Assembly (NCBI GenBank): GCA_023052935.1
Contig: CM041294.1
Span: 151,056,899 to 151,120,898 of the forward strand
Direction: 5' to 3'
DNA: 64,000 bases
DNA from: Piezodorus guildinii
Lineage: Eukaryota; Arthropoda; Insecta; Hemiptera; Pentatomidae
Position numbers and translations under genes: made by a program. This document shows positions 32,310 through 43,283 of this stretch, piece after piece. Position 1 is the first letter of the stretch. Every line of letters begins with the position of its first letter. The notes below the pieces were generated by a model, which did no database searches, was not told the origin of the DNA, and saw nothing but the letters and a program-made list of their open reading frames with translations.

Positions 32310-33393
32310 TTTTCATTTTAAACATATTTATTGATAATTACAACTGTATACAAAATATATCAAGTAAATGTGATGGACATATGGTAAATTGACATGAAAT
32401 ACATGTAGAGACACCACCATTGGCAGCACTCTAAATATATTCTAAACTAGAAGATCTCGGGGCCATCTTCTTTTCAGACGCCTCGGAGGGTTATCAGGAA
32501 TTGAGGAGGAAGACAGAATGGAAACCAGTGGATTAGAGTGGGAATGGAGCTTTTCATGGAATGAATGATACCTGGTTCGGGCTAAATCAGTAACATACGG
32601 AACATTAGGGTCTTTATGGATAAGTTTATTAGCGACAAAATATGGAGCATTGAGGATTTTACGAAGGATTTTGGATTGTAAGGATTGGATACGAGAGGAA
32701 TTCGATGATGTAGTAGACCCCCATAGCTCTACTCCGTAAGTCCAGATAGGTCTTATGATGGTCATGTAGATGAGTCTTTTGTAGTTAAGAGGAAGCTTTG
32801 ACCGTTTGTCAAGTAAGTGTTGAAGTAACCGAAAGCGTCGAGCAGTTTCTTGTCGTTTCAGTCTAGTGTGGGGATTCCATGTTAGCCGTTTGTCAAGTAG
32901 AAGTCCTAGGTAGCGGATCTGTTCAACCGGAACAAGCGGAATATTATTAAAGGATACTATAGGGCAGGATGTCATAGGTTTACGACGAAGGGTAAAGGTT
33001 ATTTGGTGGGATTTGTTGGAATTTATTTTAATTCGCCAATTCTGACACCATACCTCAAGGTCTCTGATGTGGGATTGGAGAGTTTGAGAAGCAGCAGTTG
33101 GATCGTTATTGACTGATAACACACAAGTGTCATCGGCATATGTAGAAAGGAAAGTGTCAGGATGGGTTGGGACATCAGCTGTATAGACTGTATAAAGAAT
33201 GGGTCCAAGGATGCTGCCCTGAGGAACACCAGCAGACTGAGAAAAGGATGAGGAGTAGGAACCATTGTGATTTATTATAAAGGATCTATTACTGAGGTAT
33301 GACTGGATAATAAGAAAATATGTAGGAGGGAGGAATGTTCGGAGTTTGTAAAGCAATCCCGGATGCCAGACTCGATCAAAACCTTTAATTTGA
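32310..33393 (-). mobile_element. Jockey LINE (family A), 5'-truncated
   Basis: Best-preserved minus-strand family A copy: 3' UTR from about 32310 (TTATTGATAATTACAACTGT, CCATTGGCAGCACT) and an open ORF2 part. It is truncated inside RT motif A at about 33393. No long poly-A is visible. Confidence 0.85.
32442..33391 (-). pseudogene. Jockey ORF2, RT motif A to C-terminus, frame intact
   Basis: Open from the truncation (GFDRVWHPGLLYKL) to the stop at 32442. Visible motifs are AGVPQGSILGPILY (motif B), STYADDTCVL (motif C), the NSNKSHQITFTLRRKP thumb, YLGLLLDKRLTWNPHT, IRPIWTYGVELWG and the end PPRRLKRRWPRDLLV. There is no stop or frameshift in about 315 codons. The N-terminal endonuclease and first RT motifs are gone, so it cannot act alone. 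The start codon inside (304 codons) is not a biological start. Confidence 0.9.
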
Positions 33394-33554
33394 GTTGTAA
33401 AACACGTCTGTATGACTAATAGTTGTATTGATATGGTTCTTCCAAATAATCAGAAACCGAGTCTTCTTATTTTTGTCATTAATTTGGTTGATACCATGGA
33501 AACGGCTGTTCCTAACAATATAATGGTTATAAACTACTTTACTAACTATTGACT
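33394..33554. other. No recognisable feature
   Basis: Spacer without recognised content. Confidence 0.5.
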
Positions 33555-33850
33555 GACATAATGTCTGTCGCGGTTTCCCAACCACCTGTGAATGGCAGAC
33601 AATGAGTCGTTTGATTCTTATTATTGCCTAGTATTATGATGTCAAAAGGAAAATCGTGGTCAATGAAACAGGATTTCGTCTTTTTGGTCCCTTTTTCAAT
33701 AGCCGCCATTTGTAATCCGCCAGTTTTGAGTTGGCACACGTGTATGTTATGCTTTAGCATGATGGATGCTTTGCATAAAACATACAGAGAAATTTGGGTA
33801 AAATAGGTTGCGTTCTTCGTTACTGGCTCACGGACTAAGTGTAGTCTTCT
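33555..33850 (-). repeat. Repeat X, copy 2 (unclassified)
   Basis: Longest copy. The minus-strand frame of about 100 codons reads EPVTKNATYFTQISLYVLCK, CQLKTGGLQMAAIEKGTKK and DFPFDIIILGNNKNQT. Parts recur at 30945 and 47455. I do not recognise the protein. Confidence 0.55.
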
Positions 33851-33884
33851 CAGAGACATCGAAATTTACGATGATACGTTATAG

Positions 33885-34060
33885 AGTAAGGTTACGCCAG
33901 TTGGCTGACGGTCCTGCAATACTTGACGGGAGGATGAAAGAGAATCTCCTTTTAATTGTATACTTGAAAAATCCCGAGTTGGCATAGGGACTCGAACTCA
34001 CACACTTTGGAAAAGTTGGATTTTGCGCTATCTTCATAGTACGGCTAAACCTAGTACTTC
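33885..34060 (-). mobile_element. SINE-A degenerate copy
   Basis: On minus, GTGAGTTCGAGTCCCTATGC (B-box-like) is followed by a body with TTTTTCAAGTATACAATT and GGACCGTCAGCCAACTGG, parallel to the copy at 51765. Confidence 0.55.
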
Positions 34061-34069
34061 ACTTATAAT

Positions 34070-35110
34070 AATAATAATAATAATAAATAATAAATAAATT
34101 CTTTATTATTCTGGGACGTGTCCATTTAGAATAAAAAATAGAGAATTTACAAAAGGTGCTTTGGAGTCTTAGAGCAAATTAAATATATGTTAACAAGTTA
34201 ATAATTACTTATATAAAATAGACATATTCACATGAGAAGAAAACAAAAACAACAACAAAATAAATAACTTATTTACAAATCTATCGAGCCTGGATATTCA
34301 TTAAGTGATTAAATATACGGGATTTGAAGGTTGAAAGAGAGTTGGAGTGACGGATGGAAGGAGGGATAGAATTCCTTAGGATTGAGGATCGATTGAGAAA
34401 GGATCTATCGAAATGCACAGCTCGGTGGGCCGTACTCTATAAATCTGAACGCCTAGAGCGTGCACAGCGGGGATAGACAGAGGATTTGAATTGTAGGAGT
34501 TCAAAAAATGTATGATGGGCGGCGGGATTGGATAAATTGGTAAAGGAATGATGCGAGGAAATAATTGCGACGATTGGAAGGGTAAAGTCACTTCAACTCG
34601 CTATATAATTATAATTGGGATACGGAGGCGTACCTGGGGACCCCGAAGATGAATCGGACAAAGCAATTGATTAAACGTTTTATATTAACTACGAGAACCC
34701 CAGAAACACCATCGTATACCGTACAGCAATAGTCGAAGTGGTGAAATATTAGAGAGCTAACGAGGAGTCTTCGGGTTTCAAGCGGAAATAGGTGACGGAG
34801 GGAATACAGTCGCTTTTTAAGGTTGAAAAGGTATGACGGGAGATTTCGGAAATATGATTTTTGAAGGATAGTGTTTGGTCGAAGGTTACTCCCAGATTCC
34901 TGAGGGTCGGGTAGAACTTCATAGGATTACTATTTAGAAACAGGGTCGGGATATGTGGAACAGTTTTCAGGAGGTGATAGGATCTTGTTACAATCGTTTT
35001 CTTTTTTTCAGCATTTAGTTTTATCTTATTGACTACAGCCCAGTGACTTATTCCATTTAAGTCCTCTTGTAGTCTTTTGTAGCTGGTAATAGGTCGGAGG
35101 GTGGGAAGGA
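34070..35110 (-). mobile_element. CR1-like LINE (family B), 5'-truncated, (TAA)n tail
   Basis: The (TAA)n tail at 34068-34095 is followed by TTATTCTGGGACGTGTCC, 3' UTR and ORF2. It reaches further 5' than the other family B copies, into the RT thumb. Confidence 0.75.
34376..35098 (-). pseudogene. CR1-like ORF2 C-terminal third, frameshifted
   Basis: From about 35098 the minus strand reads YKRLQEDLNGISHWAVVNKI, KLNAEKKKTIVTRSYHLLKT and LGVTFDQTLSFKNHISEISR (RT thumb with the KxxxLGV pattern). After a frameshift near 34830 it continues SLIFPHFDYC, FVRFIFGVPR and RRNYFLASFLYQFI. Several breaks. The first 40 residues of the long frame starting at 35321 are not LINE-like and are left out. Confidence 0.7.
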
Positions 35111-35825
35111 AAGGAAACTTATAATGATACAAATTCGTAAGACCACATGAAATTTGCATTTGGAAATTCGCAAATATACGAAACAGATATGAGAAAGAAA
35201 TGGCATACTTTCTCCGGCTAAAATTACACAACCCGGAAAGCAAAATATTATATTTTGGAAGCTGCATGATAATCTGGAGCGTATCATTTTTATTTTCTTT
35301 TATTAGGCCGAACAGGCACACGCAAGAGGCGAAAAATATAGTCTTGTGAGAAGTGCCGTGTGCGCCCCAGGGCTTTTGGACACCTCCCTCGAAAAAAACC
35401 AGTCCCGATCGTTACACTTGCATATAAAGCAGTTCAGGTTTTTTTTCTTTTTTTTTTTTTTTGGTAAGCATATAATTAGAAACCCTTTTCTGTAGTATAT
35501 GCATCAAGTTGATGTGTGTTATGGTGGAAATAGCACTTCGATATAAATGGGATAGACACAAGTTATTTTCTCCGACTCTCTCTAAAAGTGCATATCTTCA
35601 CATACGTGATGTTTGATGTATAGTAGAATAACGATAATTAATTATATAGCTTGATCCCGAAAACACTAACTGTCGACTCCCTCCACTATACTTGAAAGTA
35701 CACCAAAATTAATAACCTCCAGACTATCTAGTACAGTTCTACCGTTTACGTCTCGGTCCACTCTTTGGATGCAGGTTCTGAATTTTTTATAATAATAACC
35801 TGCTGTATTCACATAGCTCACAAAT
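35111..35825. other. No recognisable feature
   Basis: Contains a T-run at 35439-35462; no gene or repeat recognised. Confidence 0.45.
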
Positions 35826-36845
35826 ATTACTTTCACTTACTTATGGTGAGGGAAGTATTGCGATCGTGAAAATTTTTTTTTTTTTGGTTTTATTGATGAA
35901 TTATATAGATTTATTAAGGCTGGGTCACCTGTGTTGTAGGGGTTAGCATGAAAGCCTTCTATGCCAAAGATCAAGGGTTCAAACCCGGCTCAAGGCTCTG
36001 AGTTTTTTTGAAGGCTGGCTGGCATCAGGCACTCTTTATTGTGTATCCTAATTAATCCTGAATGGTAAAAATTTAGAACTCTTACAGTAGCATCGTCCAT
36101 TAAGTCACAGTAGCATGAAGCAAATAAACAAACAATATTACATCTTTAACCATATTATATTACTGGCATCAACAAGAGATGGTAATTTATTTAAAATTTT
36201 CGAATTCCAGTTTTCAATGGAATACACGTTTTAGGGTCCCATGAGTCCAAATGACCAAGTCCTGCAAAACGGTCTTTGTGTGTGTGGTGATGTACTCCCG
36301 GGCGGAAACGAAAAGCACTATGAGCCTGAAATTTCACACTTAAGACAACTAACTATACGTCCGAAATGTTTCAGAAACCTTTTCATCAAAATCAGCTTAC
36401 CAGAAGAGCCACTTTATACCATGCATTTTGCACCTTTTTTACGATTTTCTTAGAAACAGTTCTAACAATTTTGATTAGACTCAATATATCGATGTAAAAT
36501 TTGATGGGCATAAATGTCATATAAGTTTCATCAGATTGAAATAGTCTGACAGAGCTTAAATGCAGATATTTCATATTTTCTTCCTCTAAAGTACCTTTAA
36601 TTTTGTAGATATTAATAAAAAATAGAAATATAATCTTGTAACCAACGATAAAAAACAAGTAAATATATAAGTTGAACGATTTAGATCCCTAACTAACGGA
36701 AAAAACTGCAAACATATTTTTTTAATGTAATCTTTCGTTTTTGAATGTATTAACAGTAATGTAGATATACAGTATACCGTTGCATTTGAACAAATTAAAA
36801 AATATTACTTCACGAAATATTAATTTGTAAAGGTTCAATTTGATG
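35826..36845 (+). mobile_element. HINE-like repeat, copy G, split by a retroposon
   Basis: The hairpin side starts TTACTTTCACTTACTTATGG, then GCGATCGTGAAAATTTT (35861-35876), a 316-bp insertion, and continuation TTCGAATTCCAGTTTTCAAT (from 36200). The right end is lost after the TATACCGTTG region near 36780-36845. Confidence 0.8.
35877..36192 (-). mobile_element. Antisense SINE-B retroposon, copy 2
   Basis: Inserted in HINE copy G with the 8-bp TSD AAAATTTT (35869-35876 and 36193-36200). T-run first (poly-A on minus), AATAAA on minus, then the SINE-B head on plus (GTTGTAGGGGTTAGCATGAA, GGGTTCAAACCCGGC). The same composite as at 27589, through the right end ATGGTAATTTATTTAAAA. Confidence 0.75.
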
Positions 36846-36984
36846 ATATCAGAAAAATTACATTGAATACATTTAGTTTAAACTAATGTGATGTGAAATA
36901 AGTGATAAATCTTTTTTTTATTTATTTTTACTTAGACCACTATCATAATTATGGGCACATATAGGCTTTATCATCAATCATACA

Positions 36985-37095
36985 TTCTGATATGGTTCTC
37001 CAGAGGTGTAGTTTTCCTTCTCGGGCGCGACAGGCCGTGTAAGCCCTTGACCGCGTGGTATAGACTCCTGGGAGAACATACTCACGTTTCTCGAT
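36985..37095 (-). mobile_element. SINE-A 3' fragment
   Basis: On plus GCGCGACAGGCCGTGTAAGC, GACCGCGTGGTATAGACTCC and TGGGAGAACATACTCACG parallel the 3' part of the SINE at 17080-17150. Confidence 0.5.
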
Positions 37096-37097
37096 GA

Positions 37098-37826
37098 AAA
37101 AAATCTGAAGGGGGCAACACACGATTTTCACTTACCTCCGACTTTAGAATTAATTAAAGAATTTTCAAATACAGTTAAGATAAAAATGAGTGATACTATT
37201 AAAAATCTCAAGCTTTCCAACGGTATATTACACATGTATATTACTGTTCTTATGTTCAAAAACAAAAAAATACATAAAAAATATATTTTTTCAGTTTTCC
37301 CCTTTAGTTGGGTATCGAATTCATTCAATTTATATATTTACCTTTTTTTCATTAGTGGTAACAAGATAAAATAGTTATTTTTATAGAATCGACAAAATTA
37401 AAGGCACTTTAGAGAAAGAAAATATGAAATATCGGCATTTAAGCCCTGTCAGACCATGTTAATCAGAATGAAAGCTACATAAAATTAAAGCCCATTAAAT
37501 TCTACATCGATATAGCGAGTTTAATCAAAATCGTCGGAACCGTTTTTGAGAACAACGAAAAAAGGTGCAAAATGCATGGTATAAAGTGGATCTTCTGGTA
37601 AGCTCATTTGGATGAAAAAGGTTTTGTAACGTCTCGGGCGCTTTTTTATCTTAAATATGAAATTTCAGTTTCTTAGGACTTACCGTTTCCGCCCGGGAGT
37701 TACCACACACACACACAGACCTTTTTGCGGGACTGTGTGTATATTTCCGTTCAAAACTGGAATTCTAAAATTTTCACGTTCGCAATACTTTCCCTTACTA
37801 TATATATTAAGCGAAAGTAAAAAAGG
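37098..37826 (-). mobile_element. HINE-like repeat, copy H
   Basis: Minus orientation from AAAATCTGAAGGGGGCAACA to CCCTTACTATATATATTAAG then CGAAAGTAAAA. A deletion of about 100 bp lies after the subterminal repeat near 37200. Confidence 0.78.
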
Positions 37827-38204
37827 TAAATGCGAAGGTTTCTCAAAGGAGAAAGAACAGGATGTGATAGGATTTAATTGGGTCGGTACTTAAACTGAAA
37901 ATACGACATAGCTTGATTAAAAAATAATAGACGCTATTTTCCTAAAAGGCTAAGGTAGGATAATACAATCGTCATTAGATAAAATGTTCCGCTTTCTCCG
38001 GCACAGAACCTTTTAACAACTGTCTAGATTGCCTTGTCTCCAAACTCTGTTCACTAAATTGCGGCCGCATTTTTTATTTTATTATTTAATTTCACACAAT
38101 AATTATTGAAAAATGTGAAGTATGTATCCGGGTAGGTCAATATGACAGTACTTTTTTAAGCACACAAGAAATTTTAAACCTGCAAAATCTTCGTGTTTTT
38201 TAAA
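37827..38204. other. No recognisable feature
   Basis: No gene or repeat recognised. Confidence 0.45.
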
Positions 38205-38226
38205 TTTTTATTTCCGCTTACTTATA

Positions 38227-39149
38227 CAGTAAACCCTCTTTTTAACGAACTCGGTTATAACGAACACCCGTTTATAACGAACTATCGTTGCCGTCTCTTG
38301 AAAAATGAATAGAAAACTATGCTTTTTCCTCGTTCATAACGAAATATTCTCTTATAACGAATTAGCGAACTACTTTTGTGGACCTCAGAATTGAATTTGT
38401 TCGGTTATTACGAAAAATAAAGAAGAAAAAAAAATACGATACGTCTTAATTCCCAGTAAAGACTGCCTTGCTGTCCAAATCGTTCTTACCTCTTCCCTCT
38501 ATTCAGCTGAATTCTGTGATTCAGTCTGTGACAGCTTATGGCTTCAAGAGTTTCAGCTAGTTTTCCTGTTTTTATTCCTTTCCGTTCTAAGTGCGATTCT
38601 GCTCCGCACGGCATGTCAAAGAGAAAATCCATTGAGTTAAATACGAGGTTGGCGATTCTCCAAGAAGTGGATAAAAAAATTTAGACGAAATCGAAAATTG
38701 CATAAAAATACGTGATATCAAAATCTCCTCTTTCAACGATTATCGCTAATAAAGATAAAATCGATGCCTCCGTTGCGTCTTCATCGGGATGTACAAAAAA
38801 AATAAAAATTTTTATTACTTCATCTTTATATGGGTTGCTGTGATTTTGACATTGTAAGTCCATTTTTAAGTTTTGTAATTTGAATGATGGTTTGTGTTAA
38901 TCTTAAAATATTATATAAAATTTGAAATATGTACATAGTGCATAGTTTTAACTGTTTTTGTAGTTTCTAAATAAGCATGTGTCTGAAAGCAAATGCTGTA
39001 TTGAAAATATTTCTTTTTAACCACCTGAATTTATACCAATACATACAACATATATACAATATATTTTTCAGATATACCGAATCCTTTTATAACGAACCGA
39101 GAATTTTTTGGTCCCTTGGAGGTCGTTAAAACGAGGGTTTGGTTTACTA
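38227..39149 (+). mobile_element. Tigger-like (pogo/Tc1-mariner) deletion derivative
   Basis: Left end CAGTAAACCCTCTTTTTAAC with several AACGAA repeats; right end CGTTAAAACGAGGGTTTGGT then TTACTA is its inverted counterpart. TA flanks both sides (38225-38226 and 39150-39151). Ends of the CAGTA...CCTCGTTATAACGAA type are characteristic of Tigger elements. At 923 bp it is far shorter than a full element (about 2.5 kb). Confidence 0.8.
38613..38830 (+). pseudogene. Tigger transposase N-terminus (CENP-B/psq helix-turn-helix)
   Basis: From ATG at 38613 the frame reads MSKRKSIELNTRLAILQEVD then KK and, after two stops, SKSPLSTIIANKDKIDAS. This is the pattern of the CENP-B N-terminal domain in pogo/Tigger transposases (KRKxLxLxxKLxILxEV, then KSTLSTIIKNKD). 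The DDE domain is deleted. Confidence 0.75.
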
Positions 39150-39480
39150 TATATCAAATATATAGTAAGGGGATGTATTGCAATAACGAAAATGATTGAC
39201 TTCAAGTTTTCATTGCTTTGTGGGTATTTGATAAGTTTAGCTCGAAAACGATATGTTATATAAAACTGAAATTTCAATTTTACAAGCGTATATGCTTGAG
39301 CATGTTACAGCAACTTTTCTATCAAAATCGGCCAACCAGAAAAGCCACTTTATACCATACATTTTGTACCTTTTTAAGATTTTCTCATAAAAGGCTCCAA
39401 CGATTTTGATCAGAATCGCTATATTGATGTACAATTTAAGGGATATTATTTCCATTTAGTCATCATTCATTTCAAAATAG

Positions 39481-39766
39481 AATTGCAATTTTACCCATTA
39501 ATATGTCTATAACTCATTTATTTTTTTAGATAGAGAAAAATGGTATTGAGTTGTAGGATCAGGACACCAAAAATAATAATAATATCCCTAATATATACGT
39601 CCTTAACTCATTTATTTTTTAAGAAAAACAAGTAAATACCAAAAACCTTTTAGTTTTTAGTGCTGTTTGATCAAGAATAAAATTTTCTACAAAACGAAAA
39701 AATAATCTTCTTTTCATATTAGCTTTTTTTTTTTTTTTTTCTTATCCCCATAATGTACATTCCTAA
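39481..39766. other. No recognisable feature
   Basis: AT-rich spacer with a T-run at 39726-39740. Confidence 0.5.
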
Positions 39767-40788
39767 TTACTTTCACTTACTATATATAGTAAGGGAAAGT
39801 ATTGCGATCGTGAAAATTTTCGAATTCCAGTTTTCAACGGAAATACACATCTTAGAGTCCCCTGAGTCCAAAAAACCAAGTCCAGCAAAAAGGTCTGTGT
39901 GTGTGTGTGTGGTAGGTAACTCCCGGGCGGAAACGGTTAGTCCTACGAAACTGAAATTTTATATTTAAGACAAATATACGCCCGAGACGTTACAAAAAGC
40001 TTTTTCATCAAAATGAGCTTACCAGAAGAGCTACTTTATAGAATACAATAGAATAGAATAGAAAAAAAATTTTATTCTGAGACTAGGTCCCCTAAGAATA
40101 ACAGTTATGTACAATTTGAATATATAATACACCAATATATAAGTATAAGTAAGTATAATATATAATATACCATGTATTTTGCACCTTTTGTACCACAGAT
40201 TTTGTTTTAAACTCGCTAAATCGATGTAAAATTTAATAGACTTTAATATCATTTAGGTTTCATTCGGAATAAAATGGTTTGACAGGGCTTAAATGCCGAT
40301 ATTTTAAATTTTCTTCCCCTAAAGTACCTTTAATTTTGTCGATTCTATAAAAATAACTATACTATCTTGTTTCCACTGATGAAAAACAGGTAAATATATA
40401 AATTGAATGAATTTGATACCCAACTAAAGGAGAAAACAGAAAAAATATTTTTTTTATGCAATTTTTTTGTTTTGAACATAAGAACAGTAATACTACATGT
40501 ATGATATACCGTTGGAAACCTAAAGATTTTAGAAAAAAATATTATCTCATACACAAGCTTTTAAAAGTTAGTAAAAAGTGATAAAAAACCGATTAAACTA
40601 AGTGATTATTTTAGATAATAATATAATAGATTTTTTAATAAAACACATGTTTCTATAGAAATTCCATTTAATTAATTTTTTAATGGTTTGACTCATTTTT
40701 ATCTCTAACTGTATTTGAAAATCCTTTAATTGATCCTAAAAACGGAAGTAAGTGAAAGTTGTATGTTGCCCGCACCAGATTTTTTTTT
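39767..40788 (+). mobile_element. HINE-like repeat, copy J, split by a LINE tail
   Basis: Complete at both ends: ACTTTCACTTACTATATATA hairpin at the left, AAGTGAAAGTTGTATGTTGC with CGCACCAGATTTTTT at the right. At about 40041 it is interrupted by a 130-bp CR1-like tail and resumes CCATGTATTTTGCACCTTTT at 40170. Confidence 0.82.
40041..40170 (-). mobile_element. CR1-like LINE (family B) 3' tail, 130 bp
   Basis: (GAATA)n followed by TTTTATTCTGAGACTAGGTC and CCCTAAGAATAACAG equals the 3' terminus of the family B copy at 24393. Flanked by TATA-like repeats. A very strongly 5'-truncated insertion. Confidence 0.75.
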
Positions 40789-41310
40789 CCTTTTTATTAC
40801 TGACTTAAAATTTTTAAAATGATTTTCAAACTGAAAAATAACTGCACGTAGCTCGCTTCTGGCTGTAAAGTGTCCTTAAAATTACGTCTTAAGCCTATCT
40901 TATTATATTGGTTAATGGCCTTTAATCAGCTATATAACCAGTTATACTCTAATATAGTCATTGGGAAATAATAAATCATTTTGTAATAATTTGCAGGTTT
41001 TTTTTTTTCCTTTCACCAAAAATTAAAAGTATATCAAGACGGTATTTCTATCGTAAAAAATTTAAATATATTCAACGAATATACATGATTCAGCCCACAT
41101 AATCTCTAAAAACGTCGAGTATGTCTTTTGTATATATCATTTTAAAGACCGAGAGAAACATCATTCTTTAAACGACGTGTCACTAAAATAAAAGCTATAT
41201 GAATGGAAAGCTTATCTTCGGAAGTAGTGAGGCGAAAATATATGTTCGTATAAACATGACACTTTACGTATGAGGAATACTTGTGAAAAATCCTTTCTTT
41301 GCTGTAAGAG

Positions 41311-41347
<37 letters not shown>

Positions 41348-41642
41348 CACTCACAATCAGTACGAGTACGTCTTTCCGGTGTTATCAAGCATATCATGTT
41401 GTCCTTTTTTTTTTCTTTTGACAGAGGTTATTTCTGTAAAGACCATACGTTTTTGTTGTTGAGAAAATTTGAAGTTTAATGTAAAGCATATAGTTGTATT
41501 GGGTTTGTCATACTTTTTATAATATATATAATTTTTTTTTTTTTTTTAATTTGTCATTATAGGTATGAATGTAGCCAAAATTATTATTATTTTATTTTTA
41601 TTTGCTATTATTATTATTATTTTTTATTTCGACTTTGTTTTT
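40789..41642. other. Unclassified, with repeat Z at 40915-41000 and poly-A at 41313-41346
   Basis: AATCAGCTATATAACCAGTT and GGAAATAATAAATCATTTTG with TAATAATTTGCAG recur at 55405-55495 (repeat Z). A run of about 33 A lies at 41313-41346 without a recognisable retroposon next to it. T- and ATT-rich tracts fill 41530-41640. Confidence 0.45.
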
Positions 41643-41643
41643 T

Positions 41644-41728
41644 AATCTTGCTTATTCTTTTATCTAGTACATATGGAATGAATGGTTTCTTTTAGCTTTA
41701 AAACTCGTTGCCCTAGATAGTAAAAAAT
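41644..41728 (+). repeat. Direct repeat D, left copy (right at 45493-45584)
   Basis: AATCTTGCTTATTCTTTTAT, ACATATGGAATGAATGGTTT and CTAGATAGTAAAAAAT occur on both sides of the R1-plus-HINE block, with a 9-bp length difference and a few substitutions. It is much longer than ordinary target-site duplications. Confidence 0.85.
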
Positions 41729-43283
41729 AAGATATCTCCTCCAAGAGTTTCCCCCGAACTATGATTGCCAGATCGTCAGCAAAACCAAGCGTAGTAGTTT
41801 CTTCTGGCAGGGGTAACCTGAGCACACCGTCATACATTATATTCCACAGAAGTGGTCCTAGAACCGAACCCTGAGGAACGCCACCTGTGACTTTGTAGCT
41901 TTTTAATCCTGCTTTCGTATCATACCTTAAAATTCTGTCGGTAAAATAACTCTCAATAATCTTCATGAGGTAATATGGGACTTGCATATTTTTCAATCCG
42001 TTTAAGATACAATCCCACCGAGCTGAATTATCCGGGCCCGGAGCTTTGGAATCCGCAATTTTCCTGCATGCTAAGTCTAGCTCTTCCATCGTGATTTCCG
42101 GCACTGGTTCTAGATCCGGCATTGCTATAATACCAATGGGTACTTCTGAACGTCTTGGAAATAGCACTGCCACTATTTTTCCTAGCAATTCTGGACAGCT
42201 CGGAGGCGGCAATTTCGAACTTTTCAGTTTGGCCATAACCACTTTGTATGGCCTTCCCCACGTGTCTTCCTCTACCTCATCACACAGCCTATTCCAGCAG
42301 TTACGCTTACTTTCTTTTATTGCCTTAACTAAGTCCCTCTTAGCTTGCTTATGTTCCTGATTCCGTGCCTCATATTGTAAGCAACCTCTCGCTCGCTGGG
42401 CTAATCTTCTGGTACGAAAACAGACTCGCCGGAGAACAGCAATCTGATCGGTCCACCAATATACTGTCATGTGTCGTTTTCTCCTGGAAGATCTGGCCAT
42501 TGATGCATCACAAGCATCAGTAATAAACTTCATCAACCGTGTTACACTTTCTTCTACTGTTTCTGGTAATTCGATTCTTTCTTTCATCATGATGTCAAAG
42601 GAATCTTTGTCGAAGGATCGATGGTTCCAACCTACTGCTGGCAGCGTTTTTATTTTTTTCAGTTTTCCATCTGGAACACTGACTTGAAAGCAGATGGCCT
42701 GATGGTCACTATGGGTATAATGATCACTAACGTGCCAACAGCAGTCCTGACAGGCAAGGTTAGCACTTACACAAGTCAAATCAATTATCGAGGAAGTACC
42801 ATTCCTAGAGAACGTCGGAGTAGAGCCGGTATTTAGGAGAACAACATCAAGAGTAGCAAACGTGTCGAGAAGACATTCGCCTCTCCTATTTGTATATTTG
42901 CTACCCCATGCAGTAGCCCATGCGTTGAAATCACCAGCGATTATAAGAGGTTGTCGACCACGCAGTTCATGCTCAATACCATCAAGTAGAGCCTCAAATT
43001 CATCTTGTGGTGCACTAGGTGATGCGTAGACACTACAAATATAAATGTCTTTTACCCTGATCCATATGAATCCTCTTCTTCGAATCGGTTGGACTTCCTG
43101 TATGAAGTGGTCCTTACTGACCCATATAGCTGCTCGGCTACTAAGGTCCTTCATCCAGGGACCATCGACGTCTCTGTACTGCTCGCATAGTATAGCGATA
43201 TTGATGTCCTTCTCACTGATAGTTTGCCACAAGAGGTCCTGTGCAGCTTCACAATGATTAAGGTTCAGCTGTAAAAACCTCAT
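41664..43283 (-). CDS. R1-like ORF2: endonuclease-RT with internal deletion, 3'-truncated
   Basis: Open for 539 codons from the ATG at 43283. Endonuclease domain (about residues 1-210): MRFLQLNLNHCEAAQDLL, ILCEQYRD, IAGDFNAWATAWGS, SSIIDLTCVS and THSDHQAI supply the conserved N, E, DxN, D and SDH residues of apurinic-type endonucleases. Then a basic linker and the RT start KAPGPD. Here the sequence jumps in frame to NSARWDCILNGL, so RT motifs 1, 2 and A, with the first catalytic Asp, are missing. Motif B (GGVPQGSVLGPLLWN) and motif C (LGFADDLAIIV) follow. About 27 residues after motif C the frame enters repeat D and ends with unrelated residues (NHSFHMY). The product cannot be an active RT; the endonuclease looks complete. 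Confidence 0.85.
   Translation of the reverse strand: MRFLQLNLNHCEAAQDLLWQTISEKDINIAILCEQYRDVDGPWMKDLSSRAAIWVSKDHFIQEVQPIRRRGFIWIRVKDIYICSVYASPSAPQDEFEALLDGIEHELRGRQPLIIAGDFNAWATAWGSKYTNRRGECLLDTFATLDVVLLNTGSTPTFSRNGTSSIIDLTCVSANLACQDCCWHVSDHYTHSDHQAICFQVSVPDGKLKKIKTLPAVGWNHRSFDKDSFDIMMKERIELPETVEESVTRLMKFITDACDASMARSSRRKRHMTVYWWTDQIAVLRRVCFRTRRLAQRARGCLQYEARNQEHKQAKRDLVKAIKESKRNCWNRLCDEVEEDTWGRPYKVVMAKLKSSKLPPPSCPELLGKIVAVLFPRRSEVPIGIIAMPDLEPVPEITMEELDLACRKIADSKAPGPDNSARWDCILNGLKNMQVPYYLMKIIESYFTDRILRYDTKAGLKSYKVTGGVPQGSVLGPLLWNIMYDGVLRLPLPEETTTLGFADDLAIIVRGKLLEEISYFLLSRATSFKAKRNHSFHMY

Larger units (their letters stand above)
38205..39480 (+). mobile_element. HINE-like repeat, copy I, diverged and split by Tigger
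   Basis: TTTTTATTTCCGCTTACTTA (38207-38226) and TATCAAATATATAGTAAGGG with GATGTATTGCAATAACG (from 39152) join into the hairpin side of a HINE when the Tigger remnant is removed. The rest, to about 39480, follows the family (AAACTGAAATTTCAATTTTA, CCAGAAAAGCCACTTTATAC). The right end is missing. Confidence 0.65.

Noticed and set aside
34749..35321. 190-codon minus ORF taken as one gene
   Set aside because: Only the part from about 35098 onward is LINE-like; the N-terminal section has no family resemblance and is probably chance read-through.
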